64,000 nucleotides of DNA, taken from positions 1 through 64,000 of the forward strand of contig CAJTSD010000004.1 of NCBI GenBank assembly GCA_910578795.1. The letters are read 5' to 3'. The DNA comes from an uncultured Lachnospiraceae bacterium. Lineage in GTDB: Bacteria; Bacillota; Clostridia; Lachnospirales; Lachnospiraceae. Below the pieces are notes generated by a model. That model worked only from the letters and a program-made list of their open reading frames with translations. It made no database searches and was not told the DNA's origin. Of the stretch, positions 46,231-56,800 are shown in pieces. The translations under genes and the position numbers were made by a program. Numbering within the stretch: position 1 is the stretch's first letter; each line of letters opens with the position of its first letter.

Positions 46231-49200
46231 TTATCGCGCAATCATTACAATAAAGTCCGTCAGGTACCTCGTATAGAATCCGATGTTTCCGTTTTCAACT
46301 GCCATCGTTTCCGTATATGGCACAAAGGTTCCTTCCGCTTCATCAAAAATAAAAACATATGCAGGATGATTTGCATATTCTGCCCCTGCGGTCAGATGAA
46401 TCCCTAAATCATAATTTAATTGTGTCTTTTGGGCTGTGGAAAGCCAAATTGTCTTAAATCCCTGTGCAAAGCCTTCCAGCTCCGTTTCTCTCGTGCTTAA
46501 GTTCAAATCGGTTCCTGCCGCAAGGAATGCGTTCAAGCTCAGACTGTATCCGATACCGTTATCAAGGAACGCAAGAACGACTGCGTTGTCACCATAAACC
46601 TTGTTGAAGAAAGACAGCCGCAGCATTGCATCATCGGAAGGAAGCATGATACTATGATAAACCACATCATCCGTAACGGTTTCCATAACACTGTCAGAAG
46701 TCACTGTGACGTTTGCTTTATTATGCGCTGTCTGTCCGCCTGCTGAGGACGAACCGCTGCCTGACGAAGAACCGCCGCCCGAAGAGGAACTGCCGCCTGA
46801 CGAACCGCTGCCGCCGACATTAAAGTTCTGCGCTGCACGTTTCAGGCTGTCATCCTCTTTTGTACGGAACTCTACTCCGAGCGTATGCTTGCCCTTCTCC
46901 TGCTTCCCTAGTGTTTCCGACTTAATTGTAATCCTCGTACTGCCCGACTCCGCGGTGTAATCCTTTTCTGGCTCTAACTCCTCACCGTCAAGGAATACTT
47001 TTGTGAACTCTGCAAATTCACCCTTTGACCGAAATACCTGATCTTTTGTATCTTTCAAAGAAACATTGCCGATACGGTCCAATACATCGTATCCGTCATC
47101 TGTTGCATTATCAACGTTTTTATCCGAATTTTCGATTACCGTCAAGGTAAACTGTCTTGAAGACGAACCAAACTGACTTGCGCTGTTTCTCATCCGCGCG
47201 GTGAATTGGAACTCGCCGACCTCACGTGGAACACCATAAAGTTCCCCATTTGGCTTAAGCGTCATGCCATCTGGCAGTTTTCCGCTATATAAATCGTAGG
47301 TTACTGTATTCCACGAGTACTTATTGTTATTCTGTATCATTGTTCCGTATGGCACATATTTCACTGCCTGCGGAATTTCTTTTGTCGTAATCTGCGGATT
47401 ACCGTAGGTACCTGTCAATTCCAATACTGCAAGTGTCGTGCTGCCGGATCGGATTGTCAATGTTCCGGAAAGCGTATCGCCTGCGGATACCGTGTCTTTT
47501 GCTGTCAGTCTTATTTTTGCCAGGTTGGGCAGTTCCCCGTAAGTTGTCTTTTTCTCAATCGTATTCAGTCCCGCTAAACTGTATTTGCCCTTAAATGTCC
47601 AATATGTATCCATGTCTAACGTGTCGGATTTTAACTCAGCGGATAATTCCTTGATTTCCCCTAAGCCAATATTGGCAACTAAAATATCATGTCTGTTATC
47701 ATGATATCCGTCAATTACCAGCTCTCTCTTGGAATGAATGACACCGTTTTCTGTTTTTGTTCCTGCGCTTGCATCCTTAAAACTGTTGACATAAATCTGT
47801 CCTGCACTTTCCTGTGCCTTAACAACCTGAAGCCAGTAATTTCTTGAATTTTTCTTGTCTTCTGCTGAAGCCGAATACTGAACGGGACCTTTTGAGAAGT
47901 CGTGAATATTCTTTCCGCTTTCCTGTTTTGCCCCGTCATCGGCGTATAAATTGATCTTACTGTCTGACATACGAAACATCGGTGCCAGCTTTGTGAGATC
48001 CGTATCCTTATCAACAAAAATTGTCAGATAAGAATATTCACCATAGGAATCCAAGTCATGACCGACAACATAGCTTGTAATCTCATTCCCCTTGTCATCC
48101 TTAAGTCCGGTGAACGTTACAAGCGTCGCACTGCTCAGCGACTCTTCATATTTAAATTGTTCGCCTGCAACGGTCTTCACTGCCTGGTGGTAAACTTCCT
48201 GTTTTTCATCGGTATCCGCACCGACAAAAATCGAAAAATACACGGTCTTACTGTAATCCGCAGTATATCCGTTTCCAAATAAATCCGCTTTTATGTCTTT
48301 TGCATTTGCCGCAGCTGCCTCTGAAATTGATTGATACTTTCCTGCATAAGCTGCCGTTACCAAATTATTAGACTCTGTTCCGTCTTTATAATAACTAATT
48401 TCCTGTGTATATTTTCCGTCTACAGGATACTCTTTATAAAGCGTATAGGTACGTGTCTGATAACCATCTATCGTGGAAGATGTACTGGTATCACTTACGT
48501 ATTCTGTTCCGTTTTCTGTTTTATAGGAAAGGGAATGGTAACTTATATAATTGCCCTGTTTATAAAAATCCAGTTCAAACGACATACATCCTGTTGCTTT
48601 TCCTGAAGCATCATATGTAACGAAGGTAATCCACGTCCTGCTTCCGGCGTCTACCAGGTATCCTGCGTCTTTTGCCGTCATATCCTTGCAGAACAGCTTA
48701 TCCGTAATGTCTTTCTCTGCTGTCAGTTCGGAAGCCTTTGTATATTTTCCTTCAAATGCTTTCATGCTGCCATATTTTACACTGCCAAAGACCTGATCAT
48801 TTACCTTCATTGAGAGATATGCTTTTGACTCGTTCCCCATATCGCTCGATGACGCATACACATATTTTCTGCGTTCCACAAACTCGTGACTGTAATCTCC
48901 CCACTGGTCATCATAATAGTCATCCGTTACATTCACATTTGTTCTTGTGCCTTGTGCATCCTGTTTGTAGACAGTTGAAGAAAGCCAGTTGCGTGATTCT
49001 GTATTTTTTACAGTCACCTGATAACGTATGTTCTTTCCTTCCAGCTGATCCGCCACGCCCGCTATCATTTCCCATCTAGTTTGCGTATTGTAGTAGGTAT
49101 TGTAACTTAAGTCAATCACATCGCCGGACTGGCTTATCGCATAATTGTCATCATTTCGGTATGTCCAAACTATAGCATCTGTATTCTTGAGCGCATCTTC

Positions 49201-50052
49201 ACCCGTAAAAACAGTTTGAAGTGACACCATTGTCAGTTCCACTGGAGTAAATCCGGTCAAATCAACCGTAAGCTCTTTTTCCTCCAATGGCAGCAGCGAA
49301 TATGCGTCTGCAATTTTGTTGTCCTCAAAGGTCTTCTTTTTTGGATAAACAACGACTGTCTGTCCTGCAACATTTAAACTTAATTGTGTTACCACCGTGC
49401 TGTCAAAATCCGCATCCACATAAATGTCATGTCCGCCAACCGTCACCTTGTCGTCCGGTGTCATAAACCATTCATTTTTCGTCTTTCCGTCATACGTAAA
49501 CTGAACCTCATAGGGGAAAAACGGGTTCTTTTCGGGAATGGCAATCGTGTAGCTTCCGTCCTCCTTAAAAGAAGTGTCAGAAAGCGCACATACACTTTTT
49601 CCTGTGTTGTAGGTCATAACGGTTTCTGCTTCCATTTTGACCGTTTCCTGTGATGCTTCCGTTTCCGTCTCAGTCTCTGTTACCGTCTCAGATGATGTTT
49701 CTGTTTCGGTTGCTGCCGTTTGCGTCTCGGTCGCCTCAGCTGTTGTTGTATCTGCTGCTTCTGTCTGTGTTGCTGTTTCCTGTTCTGTGGTCTGCGTCGT
49801 TTCCGATGCATCTGCCGAATCTGTTTCAGCTTTTACAGATGTCTCTTCCACAGTTTGTGCCGGAACCGTTTCCCCAGATTTCTGTGTTTCGGTTGCCGTG
49901 TCCGCTTCCTTTGCTTCTTCCGTAATTGCCTGTGTGTCCTGAATTTCTTCCACATGCTCCACTTCAGATGCCTGCACAGTCGCAGCAAACGAATTTGGCA
50001 TAATCAGCACTGCTGTGAGGAGCACTGCTATGCCTCGTTTGATTGATTTCAT
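46231..50052 (-). CDS. Giant exported surface protein with Thr/Glu stalk and shared C-terminal module
   Basis: 1273 residues, exported. A signal peptide (MKSIKRGIAVLLTAVLIMPN to about residue 29) precedes a low-complexity stalk (30-150) rich in Thr, Glu and Ala. A large beta-rich body follows, then an Ig-like segment (YDLYSGKLPDGMTLKPNGEL), a CBM_X2-like domain (KDYTAESGSTRITIKSETLG), a Ser/Gly linker, and a C-terminal domain of about 140 residues. That last domain is shared with the next protein upstream: LRLSFFNKVYG, FLDNGIGYSLSLNAFLAAG and the ending YLTDFIVMIA. There is no LPXTG motif, S-layer homology domain or choline-binding repeat, so anchoring is unknown. It lies in the same direction as the kinase and BspA-like genes. 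Function probably adhesion or matrix; unproven. Confidence 0.78.
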   Translation of the reverse strand: MKSIKRGIAVLLTAVLIMPNSFAATVQASEVEHVEEIQDTQAITEEAKEADTATETQKSGETVPAQTVEETSVKAETDSADASETTQTTEQETATQTEAADTTTAEATETQTAATETETSSETVTETETETEASQETVKMEAETVMTYNTGKSVCALSDTSFKEDGSYTIAIPEKNPFFPYEVQFTYDGKTKNEWFMTPDDKVTVGGHDIYVDADFDSTVVTQLSLNVAGQTVVVYPKKKTFEDNKIADAYSLLPLEEKELTVDLTGFTPVELTMVSLQTVFTGEDALKNTDAIVWTYRNDDNYAISQSGDVIDLSYNTYYNTQTRWEMIAGVADQLEGKNIRYQVTVKNTESRNWLSSTVYKQDAQGTRTNVNVTDDYYDDQWGDYSHEFVERRKYVYASSSDMGNESKAYLSMKVNDQVFGSVKYGSMKAFEGKYTKASELTAEKDITDKLFCKDMTAKDAGYLVDAGSRTWITFVTYDASGKATGCMSFELDFYKQGNYISYHSLSYKTENGTEYVSDTSTSSTIDGYQTRTYTLYKEYPVDGKYTQEISYYKDGTESNNLVTAAYAGKYQSISEAAAANAKDIKADLFGNGYTADYSKTVYFSIFVGADTDEKQEVYHQAVKTVAGEQFKYEESLSSATLVTFTGLKDDKGNEITSYVVGHDLDSYGEYSYLTIFVDKDTDLTKLAPMFRMSDSKINLYADDGAKQESGKNIHDFSKGPVQYSASAEDKKNSRNYWLQVVKAQESAGQIYVNSFKDASAGTKTENGVIHSKRELVIDGYHDNRHDILVANIGLGEIKELSAELKSDTLDMDTYWTFKGKYSLAGLNTIEKKTTYGELPNLAKIRLTAKDTVSAGDTLSGTLTIRSGSTTLAVLELTGTYGNPQITTKEIPQAVKYVPYGTMIQNNNKYSWNTVTYDLYSGKLPDGMTLKPNGELYGVPREVGEFQFTARMRNSASQFGSSSRQFTLTVIENSDKNVDNATDDGYDVLDRIGNVSLKDTKDQVFRSKGEFAEFTKVFLDGEELEPEKDYTAESGSTRITIKSETLGKQEKGKHTLGVEFRTKEDDSLKRAAQNFNVGGSGSSGGSSSSGGGSSSGSGSSSAGGQTAHNKANVTVTSDSVMETVTDDVVYHSIMLPSDDAMLRLSFFNKVYGDNAVVLAFLDNGIGYSLSLNAFLAAGTDLNLSTRETELEGFAQGFKTIWLSTAQKTQLNYDLGIHLTAGAEYANHPAYVFIFDEAEGTFVPYTETMAVENGNIGFYTRYLTDFIVMIAR

Positions 50053-50163
50053 ACTGTTGAAATCCTCCCTTCTTTTGTTTTTTTAATTCTATATCACTCC
50101 AAGCGCTATTTGCTTTTGGAGAAAATAGCTTTCTTTTCTGCTTTTACGGAATCGCAAAAAATA

Positions 50164-53100
50164 TTACTGTGCTGTCATAACAATAAAGTCTGTCAAGTGT
50201 CTTGTATGAAAGCCAATATTTCCATATTCCGTAACTACCGTTTCTGTATGCGGCACAAAGCTTTCGGTCACATCATCAAAAATAAATACATACACTGGAT
50301 GTCCTGCATACTCTGCTCCCACCATGAGATTGAGCCCCAAGTCATAATTTAACCGTGTCTTTTGGGCTATCGAAAGCCAAATAGTCTTAAATCCCTGTGC
50401 AAAGCCATCAAGCTCCGTTTCCTTTGTGCTTAAGTTCAAATCCTTTCCTGCAGCAAGGAAAGCGTTCATGTTCAGATTATAGCCAATGCCATTATCGAGA
50501 TAGGCAAGGATTGTCGCGTTGTTACCATAGACTTTGTTAAAGAACGAAAGCCTTAATATGGCGTTGTCAGAAGGCAGAATAACGCTATAGTATGCCGCAT
50601 CATTCAAAACCGATTCCATCACATTCGCGGCTGTTGTCGTAACTTTAGGTCCGTCGGACGAAGCGCTTCCTGTCCCCGATGTTGAATCACCTTTTGAGGA
50701 TGAACCCTGTCCGGATTTTTTACTGTTTACATCAAAGTTTTGTGCAACTCGTTTTAGAGAATCGTCTTTTGTACGGAACTCGACACCCAACGTGTGTTTG
50801 CCCTTCTCTAAACGGTCAAGTGTTTCGGACTTTATGGTAATCCGGGTACTTCCAGACTCGGCAGTGTAATCAATATCTCTTATAAGCAGATCACCGTCAA
50901 TATACGCATTTCGAAATTCATCAAAAGGTCCGTTTGATATAAATAATTGATCTGTAATTTCCTTATCCATATTGATGTCCGGTATTGGTTGTATGATTTC
51001 ATAACCCGGTTCGTCAATTGCGTCCACATTCCTGTCCGTGCTTTTAAGAACGTTCAATGTAAATGTCTTTTGTGCAGAAGTTTCCACTCCGTCAACTGTC
51101 ATAACCACAGTAAATTGAAATGTCCCGGATTCCTTTGTAATACCATAAATTACACCGTTCGTGCCTAGCGCAATTCCTTCGGGTAATGCGCCCTGGCTAA
51201 TACGATAACTTGCCGCATCCCAACCGTTATTTTGGAGTATTATTTCATATGGAACGTTTTGGATGGCATCTTCAAGCTTCGTTGTAATGATTTCAGGCGT
51301 AATTGGCTCGTCAGGATTTTTGACAAAACCTTTTGTCACCTTAACACTAGTGCTTAAATTTTGTGGCAATTCAGTAATTTCCACTTCATTATGGTACCAA
51401 CTGGTTCCTGCACTGACAGGAAGCACGATTTTTGTCATAACATTTTTTGGCGTTTGGATTGTGTTCAAGTTTTCACAGGATGTGAATACACCTGTTGCTT
51501 CTGTCACATTACTTAAGTTAAAGCTGCTTAAATCCAAACTACTCAAACTACCACATTTCCAAAACATACTGTTAATTTCCGTAACCTTATCTGTATTAAA
51601 ATTGCTCACATTTACACTTTTTAACTGACTACAGGCTGCAAACATATTCGCCATACATGTGACGCTGTCTGTCCGGAAAACGCTTAAATCCAAGCTTTCC
51701 AAATTGCCGCATTCCCGAAACATGGCAAGCATATCAGTCACCTTACTAGTGTCAAAACCATCACCAAATTTAATAGTTTTGAGTTTACTGCACCCCCGAA
51801 ACATATGCTGCATATGCGTGACATTCCCCGTATGAAATTCGCTTACATCAATACTTTCCAAGCTGCTGCATCCATAAAACATCCTAGCCATATCCGTAAC
51901 ATCTTTTGTATCAAATTTTGGACCAAATGTTATGCTTTTGAGACTACTGCACTCATAAAACATTCTGTACAAATATTGTGCACTTTGTGTACTGAAACTA
52001 CTTGCATTTATATTTTCCAAACTGCTACAACCTTCAAACATCCCATAGAATTTCCAAACATTTCTTGTATCAAAACCACTTACATCAAGAATTTTTAAAC
52101 TGCTGCAACCTTTAAACATATTTGCCATCCAAGTTACATTTTGTGTATTAAAAACACTTACATCAAGAGTTTTTAAACTTGTACAACCCTCAAACATTCC
52201 ATCCATTAATATTACATTTCCAGTTTGAAAACCGCTTGTATCAAGGTTTTCAAGGCTGGCACACCCATAAAACATTTGTTCCATATTGGATACCTGACTT
52301 GTATCCAAATTTTTAACATCTATACTTTTTATATTAGTGCAATTGCGGAACATACAGCTTGTATCACGTATTCCAGTCACATTAATTTCAGCGGATAAAA
52401 TGCTTTCTCTTTTTTCGTACCATGGTGCTCTTGTCCAATAATCGTCTTCGGTTGCTGGAGATAATGTGGCATACTCACCTGTACCTGTTACAGTCAATTT
52501 TCCGTTTTTGTCGATTACCCATGTGATGTTTTCGTATATACCGTTTCCAATATCGTCAGAAGACGTTGCCTTTTCACTTTTTGTCAAAGTGACACTGGAG
52601 GTTAGGTTTTTAGGTAATGAGGTTACTTCCGTTTCATTATAATACCAGCTTTGATTAGGACTGGCAGGAAGCGCAATGTCAATTTTCACATTTTTGGGCA
52701 CTTGGATTGTATGAAGATTAAGGCAGTTGGCAAACATATTTTCTGCTTTTTCAACACTTCTTAAATCAAAATTACTTAAATCCAGCTCTTCTAAGTTGGT
52801 ACATCCGTTTAACATACTGGACACATCCGTAACTTGTCCTGTATCAAAACTGTTTAAATCAATATTCTTTAATTTGTTACAATCAGCAAATATATAACTA
52901 ATATTCTCAACTTTACTGGTATTGAATCCGCTGATATCTATACTTTCTAACTCCATACACTGATAAAACATTTGGCACATATTCCTAACATTACCAGTAT
53001 TAAACTTACTTACATCTATATTCCCCAATTTCCAACATTGATAAAACATACCTTGCATATCTGTAACATTACCAGTATTAAACTTACTTACATCTATATT

Positions 53101-53814
53101 CTCCAATTTGATACAACAACGAAACATATTAGACATATTTGTTACATTATTGGTATTGAAATTACTTACATCTATATTAGTCAAACTTGAACATGTAGTA
53201 AACATTCCACTCATATCTGTAACATCACTTGTTTCAAGCTTACTTAAATCTATACTTGTCATGTTTTTACAATCAAAGAACATATAACTTAAATCGGTTA
53301 TATGTTTTATTGAAACCTCTGCTGATAAAATGGATTCTCTAAATTCAGCCCATGGTGCTCGCCAACTAGGGGAATTAAATTCAGGATTATGAACCGCAAA
53401 CTCTCCCGTTCCCGTAACAGTCAGTTTCCCGTCTTTATCAATTACCCACGTAATATTCTCATATGTCCCGCTTGCAATATCATCAGCTGCCCTAACATCT
53501 TCTGTTTCGTCACCTGCTGTCTTTTCGGTCTCCGGCTCACTATCTTCCACTTTCTCCATTTCATTATTTGTTTCCATTTCCGCCGCCATACCTAAATCAC
53601 TGCTTTCTTTTTCATTCTCAGCGTTTTCGATTTCCTCATCCGCCCCATAAACGGAACTTATTTCCAAAACACTCTCCCGCATTTTTTCCAATTCATCTGT
53701 CTGTAACACCTCTTTTGTCTCTTCCCCGCCCTCAGCATTCGTCGTATACACTGGAGCCGAATACAGAATTACCAAAATTGACATAACCACTGATAAACAA
53801 CTTTTCCATTTCAT
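50164..53814 (-). CDS. BspA-like (DUF285 repeat) surface protein with shared C-terminal module
   Basis: 1216 residues. Signal peptide in MKWKSCLSVVMSILVILYSA (about 1-27), then an acidic stretch. Two arrays of about 25-residue DUF285 leucine-rich-like repeats (units such as GNVTDMQGMFYQCWKL) follow, each array opened by an ITWVIDKDGKLTVTGTGE-type motif. After them come an Ig-like domain (SQGALPEGIALGTNGVIYG), a CBM_X2-like domain (IDYTAESGSTRITIKSETLD), a Ser/Gly linker and the C-terminal module LRLSFFNKVYG to LTDFIVMTAQ. The ATG at 53814 with AAAGGAG upstream is preferred over one inside the kinase gene. It starts 25 bases after the kinase stop, so the two are probably one transcript. BspA-type repeats are often adhesins; no LPXTG is seen. 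Confidence 0.82.
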   Translation of the reverse strand: MKWKSCLSVVMSILVILYSAPVYTTNAEGGEETKEVLQTDELEKMRESVLEISSVYGADEEIENAENEKESSDLGMAAEMETNNEMEKVEDSEPETEKTAGDETEDVRAADDIASGTYENITWVIDKDGKLTVTGTGEFAVHNPEFNSPSWRAPWAEFRESILSAEVSIKHITDLSYMFFDCKNMTSIDLSKLETSDVTDMSGMFTTCSSLTNIDVSNFNTNNVTNMSNMFRCCIKLENIDVSKFNTGNVTDMQGMFYQCWKLGNIDVSKFNTGNVRNMCQMFYQCMELESIDISGFNTSKVENISYIFADCNKLKNIDLNSFDTGQVTDVSSMLNGCTNLEELDLSNFDLRSVEKAENMFANCLNLHTIQVPKNVKIDIALPASPNQSWYYNETEVTSLPKNLTSSVTLTKSEKATSSDDIGNGIYENITWVIDKNGKLTVTGTGEYATLSPATEDDYWTRAPWYEKRESILSAEINVTGIRDTSCMFRNCTNIKSIDVKNLDTSQVSNMEQMFYGCASLENLDTSGFQTGNVILMDGMFEGCTSLKTLDVSVFNTQNVTWMANMFKGCSSLKILDVSGFDTRNVWKFYGMFEGCSSLENINASSFSTQSAQYLYRMFYECSSLKSITFGPKFDTKDVTDMARMFYGCSSLESIDVSEFHTGNVTHMQHMFRGCSKLKTIKFGDGFDTSKVTDMLAMFRECGNLESLDLSVFRTDSVTCMANMFAACSQLKSVNVSNFNTDKVTEINSMFWKCGSLSSLDLSSFNLSNVTEATGVFTSCENLNTIQTPKNVMTKIVLPVSAGTSWYHNEVEITELPQNLSTSVKVTKGFVKNPDEPITPEIITTKLEDAIQNVPYEIILQNNGWDAASYRISQGALPEGIALGTNGVIYGITKESGTFQFTVVMTVDGVETSAQKTFTLNVLKSTDRNVDAIDEPGYEIIQPIPDINMDKEITDQLFISNGPFDEFRNAYIDGDLLIRDIDYTAESGSTRITIKSETLDRLEKGKHTLGVEFRTKDDSLKRVAQNFDVNSKKSGQGSSSKGDSTSGTGSASSDGPKVTTTAANVMESVLNDAAYYSVILPSDNAILRLSFFNKVYGNNATILAYLDNGIGYNLNMNAFLAAGKDLNLSTKETELDGFAQGFKTIWLSIAQKTRLNYDLGLNLMVGAEYAGHPVYVFIFDDVTESFVPHTETVVTEYGNIGFHTRHLTDFIVMTAQ

Positions 53815-53839
53815 TTTAATAAAATCTCCTTTCATTTTT

Positions 53840-56800
53840 TCATTTCTGTTCTTTTTCTGCAATATATGTTTTCCCAAGTGCAATCATCTCCTCAAGAGAA
53901 TATAATTGACACTGCCTTAAAACCCCGTCTCCATAATCAAACACAAGCATCCCGTCCGACAAATCACAAAGCCCCTGCAATGTCGCAACCGTCTGCAGTT
54001 CTTCATCCAGCACCAGTCCATACCTCTGACCAGATGTACTGATATACTCCGTTATCAGATACGCTCCAAATTGTGACACATATGTCAGAAAATCCTCCGT
54101 CTCCAACGTGCCAACCTGTTTCCCTGATTTCACGGAATATACCTTAGGCGCATCATGCAGCGAAGATGTTATCCTGTATTTCTCTGTATAAAACTCCTCA
54201 TACAAATCCTTATCCGGCGCTTCCCCCTGCTTTTCCTTTATCAGTGAACCATCCGCCGCGCTGTATCCGCGCCGCATGCCGTCATACCAAATCACTTCCA
54301 GCCATGAGCCGTTTTCATTTCTTCGAAACTGCTGGTCATAAATATTCTCTTTATCCGGAAGCTCTGTCTCCGCAATCAGCGTTCCATCCGTTCCATAAAT
54401 CCGAAATCCCTCATAACTAAACAGCATCGCCGTCTTTTTGTCACTGCTGATGCGCGCCTCATCATGTGCATACCTCGCGTCATACGAAAAAACCACCTCT
54501 CCTTTTCCGGTTTCCAACTGCAAAATCCGCAGCACCGGATCGCTGCGGTTTCCCACAACCGCAAAGCCCTCTCCCAAAGCCGCAAACTCACATTTTTTAT
54601 CACACGCATTCGTTGACATCAATCCGGCGCCGCTGTCATAAAAGGAAAAACTATCATCATCTGTCGCAATCAGCGTATACGCTTTTTCACCGATATTTTT
54701 CACCGCAAACCCGACAATATCCGCATTACTGGAAAATGCCATCTCAAGCTCGGTCATTGTATCCAAGTCAATCCGCTCAATCAGCTTCCCCGCTACAAGA
54801 TAAACACCGTTTTCATCCGCCTGTAAATGAAGCTGCTCCATCGTCTCATAACCGCCTGCATAAACGCCTTCTTCCACATCAATCATTCCAAACTGCGATT
54901 TCCCACTCTCCTGTGCCGTGAACGCAAAATACTTTCCGCAAAAGCCGCCCGAAAAGCGGTTGTATTCGGATTCCTCATAAATAATCAAATCATTGTCAGG
55001 ATTTTCACAATCATAAATGAAAAATCCCCCGTTGCTAAAGCTGACCGCGAGCATACTTCCGTCCGCATTCAACGCAAAAATATCGTTTTTCGCATCCGCA
55101 AAGATATCGTTTGCCGGCACTGTCAGATGCCGCCCGTCAAACGAACGCTCCGCAATCTTTTCCCCGCTATCACTTTGATACAGCACCGCATAATCAGCGT
55201 CCCTGTCCACTGCCGCAATAACCTTTTTATCTGCGGATACGGCAAGTGTCGTTGCAGTTTTGCCTGTCCAAACAGTCTTCCCTGTATCAAGGTCACGGCA
55301 GGTCACACCGTCCGTTCCCGCATAGACAATATGCGTTTCGTCCAAAAAAACACAGTCCGATAAAGCGGACTCCTGCGTTGGAAAAGCCGCAAGCTTTTGA
55401 AGTGTTTCCAGTTCAAACACTGCCGTTTCATATGCATACACCACTGCAAGCCGCGTGCCACTGGGTGAAACCGCAAGGTCAAACGGCGCACTTGGAAGCG
55501 CGAGTGTATCAAGCGGTTTAAAATCCTGCGACAAATCATACACACCAAGCGCATCCGCCAATGCCGCCTGTGCCTGCGCTGTTACAGGCGCATGAAACAT
55601 ATTCTCGGAATCTGGAATTGCCTGCAACGCATAACGTACTGCCGCCGAAATATCCCCCTGCGCAAGCGCGTTTGCGGAATACTCCGAAAGGGCAAGCGCT
55701 TCCTGACGCTGCTCTAATTGTTTCAAACCGACAAAGGTAAACGCTGCTCCGGTAAAAAGCATTGCCGTCAAAACGGCTGTTGTGGCAATCATCCGCCTTT
55801 TATGACGAATTGTCCTGATATCTTTTTTATGAATGTATAGGAATGCCTGCAGCATCTCTTTTGCTGTCTGATACCGCTCATCCGGCTGGGGATTCATCGC
55901 TTTTTGCAAAATCAGCGAAACCGCCTCACTGCATACACTTTTGTCCAGCGGTTTGACATCCCTCGCGTCCTGTTCCGGGCGAATGCCTGAAATCAGGTGA
56001 TAAAGCGTTGCGCCCAAGCTGTAAATGTCCGAACGCACATCCAGCAAAATTCCTTTTTGAGAGCTTGCCGTCAGCTTCAAATCCGACGATCGTCCTCCCG
56101 TATGTACATCAACCGCCGTTCCACCGTCAACCGCCGTCCCATCATCAACTACTGTTCCATCGTCAACTGCTGTTCCATCGTCAACCGCCGTCCCATCATC
56201 AACTGCCGTTCCATCGTCAACCGCTGTCCCATCATCAACATCCTGTTGTTTTTTACGCAGCGGCGTCTCTTTGAATGCCGTTCCCCTTATTGTTGTTCCC
56301 GACTTTACCGCCGCCGCTTTATTGCTTTTAATATAATCCGCACCATAATGCTCCGGCGACGCATACCCTCTGCTGAATCCGACTTTTACGGCACCCTCCT
56401 CGCCCAGCGCAAGTGCAATGTTAAAATCAATCAGACACACATCGCCATTCTGACGCAGCATAATATTTGCGGGCTTAATATCGCCATGCAAAATACCGTA
56501 GGGCGGCTGGCTGTGCAGATAATCAAGCGCCTCCAAAAGCTGGCATGCCCACTTGATGACATCCGGCTGCGCGGGGCGCTGTCCCCTTCCAATCATCTTG
56601 TCCAGGCTCTCGCCCTTGATGTAATCCATCACCGTATAGACCGTTTCTTCTTCCTGTACAAAATCGTAAACCTGCGGTATATAAGTATGGCTCAGACCTT
56701 TTAGCAGGTCCACTTCCCGACGCAGTTTGTCCGCTCCCACGCTGAGTTTTCGTTTATCTGCCTTTAACACCACCTGTTTTTTCAATCGGGAGTGCTCTCC

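Noticed and set aside
49637..49942. Ser/Val-rich 101-codon plus-strand frame
   Set aside because: It is the complement of the low-complexity Thr/Glu stalk of the surface protein.
51500..53300. Regular repeats in the BspA-like gene considered as a DNA repeat element
   Set aside because: They are diverged protein repeats (DUF285) at about 25-residue spacing, not a mobile or CRISPR element.
56114..56239. Regular 18-bp repeats considered as a CRISPR array
   Set aside because: There are no spacers; the repeats are in frame and encode VDDGTA. No cas genes are present.
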